DNA from: Aminobacter anthyllidis
GTDB taxonomy: Bacteria; Pseudomonadota; Alphaproteobacteria; Rhizobiales; Rhizobiaceae
Length of the DNA: 64,000 nt
Reading direction: 5' to 3'
NCBI RefSeq assembly: GCF_018555685.1
Contig: NZ_JAFLWW010000002.1
Coordinates: forward strand, 434,001 to 498,000
Position 1 is the stretch's first letter. Each line of letters opens with the position of its first letter. The translations under genes and the position numbers were made by a program. This document shows, piece by piece, positions 53,945 to 63,547 of this stretch. Below the pieces are notes generated by a model. That model ran no database searches and was not told the origin of the DNA. It was given only the letters and a program-made list of their open reading frames with translations.

Positions 53945-55237
53945 ATGGGTGTTGAGGTAAGCCGTCTGTCGAACGGCCTGACAGTGGCCACTGAAACACT
54001 TCCAAGCGTAGAGACAGTCGCTCTCGGCACATGGGTCAAGTCAGGCGCGCGCAACGAGCGCGACGACGAGCATGGCATGGCCCACCTGCTTGAGCACATG
54101 GCCTTCAAGGGCACCAAGAACCGGACTGCCTTCCAGATCGCCTCGCAGATCGAAAATGTCGGGGGCGAGATCAACGCCGCGACATCGGTCGAGACGACGT
54201 CCTTCTACGCCCGCGTGCTGTCCGACGACATTCCGCTTGCCGTCGACATTCTGTCCGACATTCTTCAGGATTCAGAATTCGATCCGAACGAGCTCGAGCG
54301 CGAGCAGCACGTCATCCTGCAGGAAATCGGCGCCGCGCACGACACACCCGACGACATCGTTTTCGACCGCTTCACTGAAACGGCGTTCCGCCACCAGACC
54401 ATCGGCCGCTCGATTCTCGGCACGCCCGAGACGGTGCAATCCTTCACCTCGGCACAGCTGCACGACTTCATGACGCGCCAGTATGGCGCCGAGCGGATGG
54501 TGGTGGTGGCTGCCGGCGACGTGAAGCACGACGAGTTCGTGCGCCAGGTCGAAAAGCGTCTTGGCAATTTCCGCCCGAAGGCCGAGAGCGCAATTCCGCA
54601 ATACGCCCAGTATGTCGGCGGCGACTTCCGCGAGGACCGCGACCTGATGGACGCGCAGATCGTGCTCGGCTTCGAAGGCCGCGCCTATCATGTGCGCGAC
54701 TTCTACGCCTCGCAGGTCCTGTCAATGATCCTCGGCGGCGGAATGTCGTCGCGCCTGTTCCAGGAAGTGCGCGAGAAGCGCGGCCTCTGCTACTCGGTCT
54801 ATGCCTTCCATTGGGGCTTTTCCGATACCGGCATCTTCGGCATCCATGCCGCCACCGGCCAGAGCGACATCGCCGAGCTGATCCCTGTGATCATCAACGA
54901 ACTGCAGCGAACCGGCGAAAGCATCTTGCTCGAAGAGCTGGACCGTGCCCGTGCGCAATATCGCGCCGGCCTGATCATGTCGGCAGAGAGCTGCTCCAGC
55001 CGCGCCTCGCAGATCGCCCGCCAGCTCCTGCTGTTCGGCCGCCCGATTGCCAAGGAAGAGCTGATGGAACGGCTCGGCGCGCTCACTGTCGATCGACTGA
55101 CCGACTTGTCGTCGCGCCTGTTCTCGACCCGCCCGACCATTACCGCGGTCGGCCCCGTCGGCACGCTCGCGCCTTACGAATCAATCCTGGACTCGCTGCC
55201 GGGCGCACAGGCCACCGCCCGCAAGCTCGCCGTATAA
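53945..55237 (+). CDS. M16-family zinc metallopeptidase (mitochondrial processing peptidase-like)
   Basis: A 430-residue pitrilysin-type protease. The inverted zinc motif HLLEH (residues 47-51 in MAHLLEHMAFKGT) and a downstream Glu in EREQHVILQEIG give a complete active site. The second half repeats the fold without a zinc site. Alphaproteobacterial members resemble the beta subunit of the mitochondrial processing peptidase and degrade peptides. It is co-oriented with thrC and with the acetyltransferase gene 15 bases downstream. Confidence 0.93.
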   Translation: MGVEVSRLSNGLTVATETLPSVETVALGTWVKSGARNERDDEHGMAHLLEHMAFKGTKNRTAFQIASQIENVGGEINAATSVETTSFYARVLSDDIPLAVDILSDILQDSEFDPNELEREQHVILQEIGAAHDTPDDIVFDRFTETAFRHQTIGRSILGTPETVQSFTSAQLHDFMTRQYGAERMVVVAAGDVKHDEFVRQVEKRLGNFRPKAESAIPQYAQYVGGDFREDRDLMDAQIVLGFEGRAYHVRDFYASQVLSMILGGGMSSRLFQEVREKRGLCYSVYAFHWGFSDTGIFGIHAATGQSDIAELIPVIINELQRTGESILLEELDRARAQYRAGLIMSAESCSSRASQIARQLLLFGRPIAKEELMERLGALTVDRLTDLSSRLFSTRPTITAVGPVGTLAPYESILDSLPGAQATARKLAV

Positions 55238-55252
55238 GCAGCATTTGCACGC

Positions 55253-55849
55253 ATGTTTTCGCTCTCGCTTTTTCGCCGCGATACCCCGGCACTAAAAGGC
55301 GAACGCGTGAACCTGCGCCTGCCGAACTGGCGCGACTACCACGAATGGGTTGCCCTGCGCGCGGAAAGCCGCTCGTTCCTCGAGCCCTGGGAGCCGCGTT
55401 GGGCGCCCGACGAGCTGGACCGCTCGGCTTGGCGTATTCGCCTCGCGCGCTACCAGGATGAATTCATCCAGGGCACGGCGCTCGCCTTCTTCATCTACCA
55501 GAACTCGACCGGCAAGCTCGTCGGCGGCATCACGCTCGGCAACATACGTTATGGTGTCGCCCAGACCGGGCATATCGGCTACTGGATTGGCGAACGCTAC
55601 GCCGGCCAGGGCCTGATGGTCGATGCCCTCAAGCTGGTCGTGCGGCATGCCTTCGATACGCTTCGGTTGCACCGGATCGAGGCTGCCTGTATCCCCGACA
55701 ATGCACGCTCCGTACGCGTGCTTGAAAAAGCCGGATTCCGGCGCGAAGGACTTTTGCGATCCTACCTCAGGATCAACGGCGAATGGCATGACCACTACCT
55801 CTACGCACTGATTGCGGACGACCCGCAAGCTGTCACCATGAAGGCCTGA
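55253..55849 (+). CDS. RimJ/RimL-type N-acetyltransferase
   Basis: A 198-residue GNAT protein of the RimJ/RimL class. GHIGYWIGERYAGQGLMVDAL contains the acetyl-CoA loop, and DTLRLHRIEAACIPDNARSVRVLEKAGFRREG is the very typical C-terminal signature. It probably acetylates a protein N-terminus or ribosomal protein; the actual target is unknown. It is part of the thrC - protease - GGDEF/EAL run. Confidence 0.9.
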   Translation: MFSLSLFRRDTPALKGERVNLRLPNWRDYHEWVALRAESRSFLEPWEPRWAPDELDRSAWRIRLARYQDEFIQGTALAFFIYQNSTGKLVGGITLGNIRYGVAQTGHIGYWIGERYAGQGLMVDALKLVVRHAFDTLRLHRIEAACIPDNARSVRVLEKAGFRREGLLRSYLRINGEWHDHYLYALIADDPQAVTMKA

Positions 55850-55851
55850 AC

Positions 55852-58743
55852 TTGTCGAAGCATTTCCTGCTGGCGCCGTTGTTTGCGCTCATCGTTTCCA
55901 TTGTCGCGAGCGTCTGCGCGGTGTCGCAGGCCCTGGCCGTGGAACCGATCAAGATTTCCCGTGATGACGTCGCGCTCAACCTCACCGGCGCCGTCGAGAT
56001 CTACCGGAATCAGGGCGAGAACTTCCAGGTTTCGACGGCGCCGGGCCTCGACGGCATCGTTCGCCGCATCGAGGTCGAGGCCAATGACAAGCGCCGCTCC
56101 ACCGGCGACTGGGCCGTCTTCGCGCTTGCCAACACCACCGACCAGGTCATCGACCGACTGATCGTCGCGCCGCATTTCCGGCTCGTCGGTTCCGGCCTGT
56201 TCTGGCCCGACCTCGGCTCGAGCCGCATCGCCGCCATCACGCCGAGCGAGGGCTTCGCGCTCGACCGCCAGGCCAGCCCCGACGCCGACGTGTTCCTGAT
56301 CACCCTCAACCCGAACTCGGTGGTGACCTTCATCGCCGAGCTCGCCTCGCCCAAGCTGCCGCAGGTCTATCTGTGGGAACCCGAAGCCTACAAGGACACG
56401 GTCAACTCCTACACGCTGTTCCGCGGCATCGTCATCGGTATCGCCGGCCTCTTGGCGCTATTTTTGACCATCCTGTTCGTGGTCAAGGGAACGTCGATGT
56501 TCCCGGCGACGGCAGCGCTTGCCTGGGCGGTGCTTGCCTATATCTGCGTCGACTTCGGCTTCCTCAACAAGGTCATCGAGGTCTCACCCGGCAACGAGCA
56601 GATATGGCGAGCGGGCACGGAGGTGGCGCTCGCCGGCACCTTCGTGGTGTTCCTGTTTGCCTATCTCAATCTCAACCGATGGCATGGCCATTTCAGCTAC
56701 GGCGCCTTCGTCTGGGTCATCGGCCTGCTGCTCATCGCCGGCGTCGCCATCATCGACCCGGCTGTTGCCGCGGGCATCGCGCGCATCTCGTTCGCCGCAA
56801 CTGCGCTCACCGGCCTCGGGCTGATCGTCTATCTCAGCATCCGCGGCTACGACCGCGCCATCATGCTGGTGCCCAGTTGGGCGATGGTGCTGATCTGGCT
56901 CAGCGGCTCGTGGATGGCGATCACAGGCATCCTCGACAACGACATCGTCCAGCCGGCACTCGGTGGCGGCCTGATCCTGATCATCCTGCTGATCGGCTTT
57001 ACCGTCATGCAGCACGCCTTTGCTGGCGGCGGTGCCCATCAGGGCCTGTTCAGCGACATGGAGCGGCAGGCGCTGGCGATCTCAGGTTCTGGCGACATCG
57101 TCTGGGACTGGGACGTGCTGCGCGACCGCGTCGTCACCCGCCCCGACGTCTCGATCCAGCTCGGCCTCGCGCCCAACAGCCTTGGCGGTGCCGCCCGCAA
57201 CTGGCTGCCGGTGCTGCATTCCGACGATCGCGACACCTTCCGCACCACGCTCGACGTGGTGCTGGAGCACCGCCGTGGCCGTGTCTCGCAGAGCTTCCGC
57301 CTGCGCGGCGCCGACGGCCATTATCACTGGTTCTCGCTCAAGGCGCGGCCGGTGATCGGCTCGGATGGCGAAGTGATCCGCTGCGTTGGCACGATGGTCG
57401 ACGTCACCGAGCAGAAGAAATCGGAAGAGCGGCTGCTGCACGATGCCGTGCACGACAATCTGACCGGCTTGCCCAACCGCGAGCTGTTCATGAACCGGCT
57501 GGAGGCGATCATTTCGATTGCCCGCACCGAAGAGAAGGTGCGTCCGTCGGTGTTCGTCATCGATATCGACCGCTTCAAGCTGGTCAATGACGGCCTCGGC
57601 ATTTCGGCCGGCGACACCATCCTTTTGACCATCGCGCGCCGCCTGCACCGCCTGCTCAAGCCCAAGGATTCGCTGTCGCGCTTTGCCGGCGACCAGTTCG
57701 CCCTGATGCTGCTGTCGGAACAGGATCCATCTCGTATCGCAGCGGTGGCCGATGCCATCAAGCAGGCGATCAAGGCGCCGATCACCTTTGCCAAGCGCGA
57801 GATCGTGCTGACCGCCTCGGTGGGCCTGATCACCTGGACGACCGCCCAGGCCACGGCAGAAGACATGGTCAAGGACGCCGAACTGGCCATGCATCAGGCA
57901 AAGCGTTTTGGCGGCGACCGCATCGAACCCTTCCGTCCTGCCTTCAGGACCGTCGGCACCGACCGCCTGCAGCTCGAATCCGACCTGCGCCGCGCCATCG
58001 AGCGCAAGGAATTCACCCTGGCCTACCAGCCGATCGTGCGGCTGGAAGACGGCAGCGTCGCCGGCTTCGAGGCGCTGCTCAGATGGGATCACCCGCGCCG
58101 CGGCATGATCCCGCCGGGCGACTTCATACCGGTTGCCGAAGGCTGCGGCCTGATCGTCCAGCTCGGCCTTTTCGCCATGCAGCGCGCCGCCGAAGACCTC
58201 GCCGAATGGCAAAAGCAGATCAGCGATGCGCCGCTGTCGGTGTCGGTCAACCTGTCGAGCCGCCAGCTCATTCGCCGCGATCTCGTCAGCGACGTCCGCT
58301 CGGTCATCGCCCGTGCCAATCTCAAGCCACGCTGCTTCCGCCTGGAGCTGACCGAGTCTCTGGTCATGGACAATCCCGAGCAGACCAACCACGTGCTGAC
58401 CAAGCTCAAGCAGCTCGGCATCGGCCTGTCGCTCGATGATTTCGGCACCGGCTACTCGTCGCTCGCCTATCTGACCCGCTTCCCTTTCGACACCATCAAG
58501 ATCGACAAGAGCTTCGTCGACGACACCTCGCCCAAGCGCGCGGTTTTGCTCAAGTCGATGGTCAACATGGCGCATGAGCTCGGGCTATCGGTGGTCGCCG
58601 AAGGCATCTCCGATGAGAGCGACGCGCTCGAACTGCGGCAGATGGGCTGCGAGTATGTCCAGAGCTTCATGTTCGGCGCGCCGGTTCCCGGCGATCAGGC
58701 GCTCAAGATGCTGAAAGAGCAGTATCCGCTTGCTCAGGCGTGA
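55852..58743 (+). CDS. Membrane-bound GGDEF-EAL protein with degenerate GGDEF
   Basis: A 963-residue cyclic-di-GMP signalling protein. A signal peptide (about residues 1-29) and periplasmic sensory domain (30-185) precede about seven membrane segments (190-395), a PAS domain (about 403-520), a GGDEF domain (525-690) and an EAL domain (700-955). The GGDEF site is AGDQF (residues 612-616), so cyclase activity is unlikely; the EAL site (EAL at 740-742, [17 protein letters not shown]) is intact, suggesting phosphodiesterase activity. The start is TTG at 55852, three bases after the preceding stop, with AAGG in the end of that gene. Confidence 0.93.
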   Translation: MSKHFLLAPLFALIVSIVASVCAVSQALAVEPIKISRDDVALNLTGAVEIYRNQGENFQVSTAPGLDGIVRRIEVEANDKRRSTGDWAVFALANTTDQVIDRLIVAPHFRLVGSGLFWPDLGSSRIAAITPSEGFALDRQASPDADVFLITLNPNSVVTFIAELASPKLPQVYLWEPEAYKDTVNSYTLFRGIVIGIAGLLALFLTILFVVKGTSMFPATAALAWAVLAYICVDFGFLNKVIEVSPGNEQIWRAGTEVALAGTFVVFLFAYLNLNRWHGHFSYGAFVWVIGLLLIAGVAIIDPAVAAGIARISFAATALTGLGLIVYLSIRGYDRAIMLVPSWAMVLIWLSGSWMAITGILDNDIVQPALGGGLILIILLIGFTVMQHAFAGGGAHQGLFSDMERQALAISGSGDIVWDWDVLRDRVVTRPDVSIQLGLAPNSLGGAARNWLPVLHSDDRDTFRTTLDVVLEHRRGRVSQSFRLRGADGHYHWFSLKARPVIGSDGEVIRCVGTMVDVTEQKKSEERLLHDAVHDNLTGLPNRELFMNRLEAIISIARTEEKVRPSVFVIDIDRFKLVNDGLGISAGDTILLTIARRLHRLLKPKDSLSRFAGDQFALMLLSEQDPSRIAAVADAIKQAIKAPITFAKREIVLTASVGLITWTTAQATAEDMVKDAELAMHQAKRFGGDRIEPFRPAFRTVGTDRLQLESDLRRAIERKEFTLAYQPIVRLEDGSVAGFEALLRWDHPRRGMIPPGDFIPVAEGCGLIVQLGLFAMQRAAEDLAEWQKQISDAPLSVSVNLSSRQLIRRDLVSDVRSVIARANLKPRCFRLELTESLVMDNPEQTNHVLTKLKQLGIGLSLDDFGTGYSSLAYLTRFPFDTIKIDKSFVDDTSPKRAVLLKSMVNMAHELGLSVVAEGISDESDALELRQMGCEYVQSFMFGAPVPGDQALKMLKEQYPLAQA

Positions 58744-59342
58744 CCGGCAGCGCTGCTGAGCCGTGCAAGGTCGATGCCGAGCGTGGCCAGGATACGGTCG
58801 TATTTGCGTTCGATATCGGTGTCGAACAAAAGCTCCGACGTCGCCGGACAGGTCAGCCAGCCATTCTCCGCGATCTCGCTTTCGAGCTGACCCGCACCCC
58901 AGCCGGAATAGCCCAGTGCCATCAGCGCATGGCGCGGCCCGCGCCCGGCGGAAATGGCGCGCAGGATGTCAACGGTCGCGGTCAGGCAGATCTCCTCGGA
59001 GACAGGCAGCGAGGATTCGACCTTGTAGTCGTCGCTGTGCAGCACGAAGCCGCGGCTGCGATCGACCGGTCCGCCATTGCGGACGATGAAGTCCTTGGCC
59101 TTCATCGGCAGCCGGATCGCCTCCTGCTCGTCCAGGATGCCGAGTTGCACCAACAGATCGGGAAACAGCAGCGGCTGGACCTGATTGATGATCAGGCCCA
59201 TGGCGCCTTCGTCGCTATGGGCGCAGATGTAGATGACGGCGCGCGAGAACCTGTCGTCCTTCATCCCCGGCATGGCGATGAGGAACTGATCGTCGAGAAA
59301 ACCGCGCTGCGATGCGCCTTTTTTCTGGCGTAAGAGGTCCAT
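58734..59342 (-). CDS. yqgE: YqgE/AlgH family protein (DUF179)
   Basis: A 202-residue DUF179 protein. [38 protein letters not shown] is the family N-terminus, and [20 protein letters not shown] its hallmark. A role in regulation has been proposed for some members but the molecular function is not settled. ATG at 59342 is the usual start. Its 3' end overlaps the 3' end of the GGDEF-EAL gene by 10 bases (convergent). Confidence 0.92.
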   Translation of the reverse strand: MDLLRQKKGASQRGFLDDQFLIAMPGMKDDRFSRAVIYICAHSDEGAMGLIINQVQPLLFPDLLVQLGILDEQEAIRLPMKAKDFIVRNGGPVDRSRGFVLHSDDYKVESSLPVSEEICLTATVDILRAISAGRGPRHALMALGYSGWGAGQLESEIAENGWLTCPATSELLFDTDIERKYDRILATLGIDLARLSSAAGHA

Positions 59343-59490
59343 GGCTTGAAGGTATCGCGTTTCCTGCCGTCTTGAAAGATGGCGCACAGCGCGGCGCGTT
59401 CATCTTTTGACAGGCAACGTCACGCAAAAATGATGCGATGTGTTGGCGCCCCCTGTTGCGGACGCTGCGGGAGGCTATCAAATCACCGCC

Positions 59491-60297
59491 ATGAAAATTG
59501 CGTTCCCTTCCGCGATCTGCCTCGGCGCTGCGCTCCTCGCCGTTGCCCCTGCCCGCGCTTCCTCGTCAGCCTGGTTCGAGGCCGAAGGCGGCCGTTTCCG
59601 CCTCGTGACGTCAGGGGCGCCTGATGCTTCCGGCAAGCTGCAGGGCGTGCTCGACATCGAGCTCAAGCGCGGCTGGAAGACCTACTGGCGCGATCCTGGC
59701 AATTCCGGCGTGCCCCCGCAGATCGACGTCTCGGCAAGCCGCAACGTGTCCGGCGCCGATTTCTCCTACCCTGCCCCCCGCCGTCATGACGACGGTTATG
59801 CCAAATGGGCCGGCTACGACCATTCCGTGCGCCTGCCTGTCAGCTTCACAGTCGCAGCCCCAGGCGAGCCGGCGACGATCACCGCTGACGTGTTCCTCGG
59901 CGTCTGCGAGACGATCTGCGTGCCAGTGCAGGCCAAGCTGGAGGTCGACCCTGCCGCCGATCCCGACAATTCCGGCGATGCCATCCTGGTGAAGACGGCC
60001 CTGGCCGCACTTCCCGGCGCAGCGCAACAGGATTTCGGCGCCACGCTGGGGCCGGCCGAAGGCGAGCACGTTTCGATCGTGGCGACGGCACCCGGCCCCG
60101 CTGACGCTTTGGACGTCTTCGTCGCCGGAGTGGACGGCTACGTCCTCGGCACGCCTGAGCGGCACATCGAGGGCGGCAAGGCAGTGTTCACCGTCAAGAT
60201 GCTCGAACGCCCTGACACAAAGCCCTCCGGCAAAGGCCTGCCCTACACGCTGATCAGCGCGGCTGGAGCGGTCGAAGGATATTTGCCCTATCCCTGA
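59491..60297 (+). CDS. Periplasmic protein with DsbD N-terminal domain
   Basis: A 268-residue exported protein. The signal peptide MKIAFPSAICLGAALLAVAPARA is followed by a single domain resembling the N-terminal immunoglobulin-like domain of DsbD. WKTYWRDPGNSGVPPQIDVS and FLGVCETICVPVQAKLEV are characteristic; the two Cys in CETIC match the redox pair that passes electrons. No membrane or thioredoxin domains follow, so it may be a stand-alone electron acceptor or a disulfide-interchange partner. It is divergent from yqgE and precedes a peroxiredoxin gene. Confidence 0.85.
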   Translation: MKIAFPSAICLGAALLAVAPARASSSAWFEAEGGRFRLVTSGAPDASGKLQGVLDIELKRGWKTYWRDPGNSGVPPQIDVSASRNVSGADFSYPAPRRHDDGYAKWAGYDHSVRLPVSFTVAAPGEPATITADVFLGVCETICVPVQAKLEVDPAADPDNSGDAILVKTALAALPGAAQQDFGATLGPAEGEHVSIVATAPGPADALDVFVAGVDGYVLGTPERHIEGGKAVFTVKMLERPDTKPSGKGLPYTLISAAGAVEGYLPYP

Positions 60298-60413
60298 GCA
60301 AGAGCTATCCAGCTTCCTATATCCAGCTGGCCATTGGACGCGGACGACATCTGCGCTAGGTGATTGCGCGTTCTTCCGGTTTCAACTCGAACACTATGCT
60401 TACGAGGAAATTC

Positions 60414-60899
60414 ATGACCATTTCGATCGGCGACAAGCTGCCCGCGGCCACGTTCAAGACGATGACCGCCGATGGCGCCAAGAGCGTCAGCTCCGATGAG
60501 ATCTTTGCTGGCAAGAAGGTCGTGCTGTTTGCCGTACCAGGCGCCTTCACGCCGACCTGCAGCAACAACCACCTGCCTGGCTATGTCGAGAACCATGACG
60601 CCATCATCGCGCGCGGCGTCGACACCATCGCGGTTGTCTCGGTCAACGACGTCCACGTCATGGGCGCCTGGGCCCGGTTCAGCGGCGGTGAAGGCAAGGT
60701 ACAGTTCCTCGCCGACGGTAGCGGCGATTTCGCCCGCGCCATCGGCCTCGACACCGACCTGTCGGCCGCCGGCATGGGCCTGCGCTCGAAGCGTTATTCG
60801 ATGATCGTCGAAGACGGCAAGGTCGCCCAGCTCAACCTTGAAGGCGCGCCGGGCCAGGCCGTCGATTCGGGCGCGGCCCGCATTCTCGAACAGCTCTGA
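60414..60899 (+). CDS. Peroxiredoxin, Prx5-type
   Basis: A 161-residue thiol peroxidase of the Prx5/AhpE-like class. VVLFAVPGAFTPTCSNNHLPGY holds the peroxidatic Cys49 with the Pro-x3-Thr-x2-Cys motif. It reduces hydrogen peroxide and alkyl hydroperoxides, with glutaredoxin or thioredoxin as donor. ATG at 60414 has GAGGAA 5 bases upstream; a longer frame is out of family. A terminator follows. Confidence 0.93.
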   Translation: MTISIGDKLPAATFKTMTADGAKSVSSDEIFAGKKVVLFAVPGAFTPTCSNNHLPGYVENHDAIIARGVDTIAVVSVNDVHVMGAWARFSGGEGKVQFLADGSGDFARAIGLDTDLSAAGMGLRSKRYSMIVEDGKVAQLNLEGAPGQAVDSGAARILEQL

Positions 60900-60909
60900 G
60901 ACTTACAAG

Positions 60910-60943
60910 GGCGCGCGGCCTTCCGGCGGCGCGCCACTCTTTC
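60910..60943. terminator. Terminator hairpin between peroxiredoxin gene and rnhA
   Basis: Arms 60910-60920 and 60925-60935 form 7 bp (GGCGCGC/GCGCGCC), one mismatch and 3 bp around loop TTCC, followed by ACTCTTTC on the plus strand. It separates convergent genes. Confidence 0.55.
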
Positions 60944-60956
60944 GACGGGCAATGGC

Positions 60957-61412
60957 CTAGGCTGATGCCTTGCGCCCGCCCTTGAAGGGCGCCATGCCCT
61001 CGCGCGCCAGCTCGTCGGCGCGCTCGTTCTCGGCATGGCCGGCATGGCCCTTGACCCAGTGCCACGTCACCTTGTGACGCTTGTTGGCCTCGTCAAGCGC
61101 CTGCCACAGCTCACCGTTCTTGACAGGCTTCTTGTCGGCGGTCTTCCAGCCGTTCTTCTTCCAGCCGTGGATCCATTTCGAGATCCCGTCCATGACGTAT
61201 TTGCTGTCGGTGTGCAGGTCGATCTCGCACGGCTCCTTGAGGGAGTTCAGGGCAGATATGGCAGCCAGCAACTCCATACGGTTGTTGGTGGTCTCCGCCT
61301 CGCCGCCCGACAGCTCCTTGACCTTGGCCTTGTAGCGCATGAGCGCGCCCCAGCCACCCGGACCCGGATTGCCCGAGCAGGCGCCATCGGTGAAAATTTC
61401 AACTTGCTTCAT
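60957..61412 (-). CDS. rnhA: Ribonuclease HI
   Basis: A 151-residue RNase H1 that cleaves RNA in RNA-DNA hybrids. Catalytic residues are visible in [16 protein letters not shown] (Asp), [10 protein letters not shown] (Glu), [12 protein letters not shown] (Asp) and the final Asp in [10 protein letters not shown]. Its ATG overlaps the thrB stop by 4 bases (ATGA). It is the last gene of the ispH - thrB - rnhA operon. Confidence 0.97.
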   Translation of the reverse strand: MKQVEIFTDGACSGNPGPGGWGALMRYKAKVKELSGGEAETTNNRMELLAAISALNSLKEPCEIDLHTDSKYVMDGISKWIHGWKKNGWKTADKKPVKNGELWQALDEANKRHKVTWHWVKGHAGHAENERADELAREGMAPFKGGRKASA

Positions 61413-62371
61413 TTCAGTCCGTATTCCTGGGCGGACTTGATCGTCCGGTGGAAGCGCATGCGGCGGATGTATTCGGACGGATCGCGCTTCATGACCAGCC
61501 CGCCATCCGGCACCGTCAGCCAGTCATAGAGCCGCGTCAGCATGAAGCGCAGCGCCGAACCACGCGCCAAGATCGGCAACGCTGCCTTCTCGTCCTCGCT
61601 CAGCGGGCGGACGCTCTGATAGCCGTCGAGCAGTGCCGTGCCCTTGGTCAGGTTGAAGGAAAAGTCCTTCTCGAAACACCAGGCGTTGAGGCAGGTGGCG
61701 AGGTCGTAGGCATAGGCGTCATTGCAGGCGAAGTAGAAGTCGATCAGGCCCGACAGCTTGTCGCCGAGGAAAAACACATTGTCGGGGAACAGGTCGGCGT
61801 GGATGACGCCGGATGGCAGGCCCTTCGGCCAGCTCTTCTCGAACTCGGCAAAATCGGCGTCGACCTCCCGTGCGAGGCCGGGCTCGACCTCGTCGGCGCG
61901 CGGGTGCGCGGCGTCCCACAGCTTGCGCCAGCCGTCGATGGCAAGCGAATTGGGCCGCGTCATCGCGAAATCCTGGCCGGCGATGTGCAGTTCCGCAAGC
62001 GCCCTGCCGACCTCGCGGCAATGCACCACCTGGGGTCGGCGCAGCCACATGCCTTCGAGGAAGGTGATGATGACGGCGGGTCGGCCGGCAAGCGTGCCGA
62101 TGACATTGCCGTCCTTGCCGTCGACCGGCAGCGGGCAGGACAGGCCCTTGTGGGCGAGATGCTGCATCAGGCCGAGGAAGAACGGCAGGTCCGACTTCTC
62201 GACCCGCTTCTCATACAGCGTCAGGATGTACGACCCTGTCGTGGTGTGCAGCAGGAAGTTGGTGTTCTCGGTGCCCTCGGCAATGCCCTTGTAGGACAGA
62301 AGCTCGCCGACCGGATAATTGCGCAGGAACGCTTCGAGCTCGCCCTCGCCGACATCGGTATAGACAGCCAT
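61409..62371 (-). CDS. thrB: Homoserine kinase (type II)
   Basis: A 320-residue aminoglycoside-phosphotransferase-fold homoserine kinase, which makes O-phosphohomoserine for threonine synthesis. [20 protein letters not shown] is the standard start; [38 protein letters not shown] carries the catalytic Asp and metal-binding DFY. The ATG overlaps the ispH stop (TGATG). The longer open frame upstream is antisense-like sequence over ispH and is rejected. Confidence 0.96.
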   Translation of the reverse strand: MAVYTDVGEGELEAFLRNYPVGELLSYKGIAEGTENTNFLLHTTTGSYILTLYEKRVEKSDLPFFLGLMQHLAHKGLSCPLPVDGKDGNVIGTLAGRPAVIITFLEGMWLRRPQVVHCREVGRALAELHIAGQDFAMTRPNSLAIDGWRKLWDAAHPRADEVEPGLAREVDADFAEFEKSWPKGLPSGVIHADLFPDNVFFLGDKLSGLIDFYFACNDAYAYDLATCLNAWCFEKDFSFNLTKGTALLDGYQSVRPLSEDEKAALPILARGSALRFMLTRLYDWLTVPDGGLVMKRDPSEYIRRMRFHRTIKSAQEYGLK

Positions 62372-63381
62372 CAGGCGTTTCCGTTGACGAAGGCCATGTC
62401 GGCTGGCGTCAGCTCGACGTCGCGCAATACCCGCATCACCGGAAAGTCCTCCGTCTCGGTCGCCGTGATGGCGAGTTCCACGTTCACCTCGAAGCGCTCG
62501 CGGAAGGCGTTGATGATCTCGTCGACGATGATCTCCGGTGCCGAGGCACCCGCCGACAATCCCAACGTAGCGATGCCGCCGATGTCGTTCCACGGGATCT
62601 CCGACGCGCGCTGAACCAGCAGCGACATCTTGGCCCCTGCCCGTTCGGCAACTTCCACGAGGCGTCGCGAATTGGACGAGTTGGGCGCACCGACGACCAG
62701 GTAGAGGTCGGAACCTGGGGCCGTCTCCTTCACCGCGTCCTGGCGGTTTGTGGTGGCATAACAGATCGATTCGGCGGCTGGCGCCTGCAATGCCGGGAAC
62801 TTCTCCTGCAGAGCCTTCAGGATGCCCGCAGTGTCCTCCACCGAGAGCGTCGTCTGGGTGACGAAGCCGAGCGCCTCCGGATCGGCTGGCGTGAAATTCC
62901 TTACGTCGGCCTCGGTCTCGATCAGCGTGACGGCACCGTCGTCCAACTGGCCCATGGTCCCGATCACCTCGGGGTGGCCGGCATGACCGATCAGCAGCAC
63001 GTGACGGCCCTTGCGCTGGTGGCGCATGGCCTGTTTGTGCACCTTGGAGACCAGCGGGCAGGTCGCGTCGAGGTAAAAGAGATTGCGTGCCACGGCATCC
63101 GCCGGCACCGACTTCGGCACGCCATGGGCGGAAAACACCACCGGCGCATCCTGGTGTTCGAGCGGGATCTCGCTCAGCTCTTCGATGAAGACCGCACCAA
63201 GGTTCTGCAGCCCTTCTACGACGTAGCGATTGTGCACGATCTCGTGGCGGACGTAGACCGGCGCGCCGTATTTCTTTAGCGCCAGAACGACGATCTGGAT
63301 CGCGCGGTCGACACCTGCGCAAAAGCCGCGCGGCTGGCAGAGCCTGATCGTCAGGGGCGGTTTGGTCAGCGTCTGGAGCAT
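62371..63381 (-). CDS. ispH: 4-Hydroxy-3-methylbut-2-enyl diphosphate reductase
   Basis: A 336-residue 4Fe-4S enzyme catalysing the last step of the MEP isoprenoid pathway. The three cluster Cys are in [28 protein letters not shown] and [18 protein letters not shown] supplies a substrate-binding His. Length is normal. It heads the ispH - thrB - rnhA operon, with a repeat element in the region upstream. Confidence 0.97.
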   Translation of the reverse strand: MLQTLTKPPLTIRLCQPRGFCAGVDRAIQIVVLALKKYGAPVYVRHEIVHNRYVVEGLQNLGAVFIEELSEIPLEHQDAPVVFSAHGVPKSVPADAVARNLFYLDATCPLVSKVHKQAMRHQRKGRHVLLIGHAGHPEVIGTMGQLDDGAVTLIETEADVRNFTPADPEALGFVTQTTLSVEDTAGILKALQEKFPALQAPAAESICYATTNRQDAVKETAPGSDLYLVVGAPNSSNSRRLVEVAERAGAKMSLLVQRASEIPWNDIGGIATLGLSAGASAPEIIVDEIINAFRERFEVNVELAITATETEDFPVMRVLRDVELTPADMAFVNGNA

Positions 63382-63442
63382 TTAATCCGGTTCTTCATTC
63401 AGTGCCGAAATGATGTCTGCGCCCCCTTGCTGTCAAGGGAGA

Positions 63443-63539
63443 CTACAGCGCAGCGCGCGCTCTTGGGCGCGCAAAAGACGCTGTAGCACTTTGAAGTTGT
63501 ACATGATCTCGAAAATTGATTCCGATTTTCGAGATCATG
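63443..63539. repeat. Rhizobial two-palindrome intergenic element (RIME-like)
   Basis: Two adjacent palindromes occupy the SURF1-ispH gap. The first has outer arms CTACAGCG (63443-63450) and CGCTGTAG (63479-63486) around inner GCGCGC repeats. The second is a perfect 15-bp inverted repeat, CATGATCTCGAAAAT (63502-63516) with ATTTTCGAGATCATG (63525-63539). Size and layout match RIME-type elements scattered through Rhizobium and Mesorhizobium genomes. A small hairpin CCCTTG-CTGT-CAAGGG (63424-63439) lies next to it. Confidence 0.65.
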
Positions 63540-63547
63540 CACAGGCC

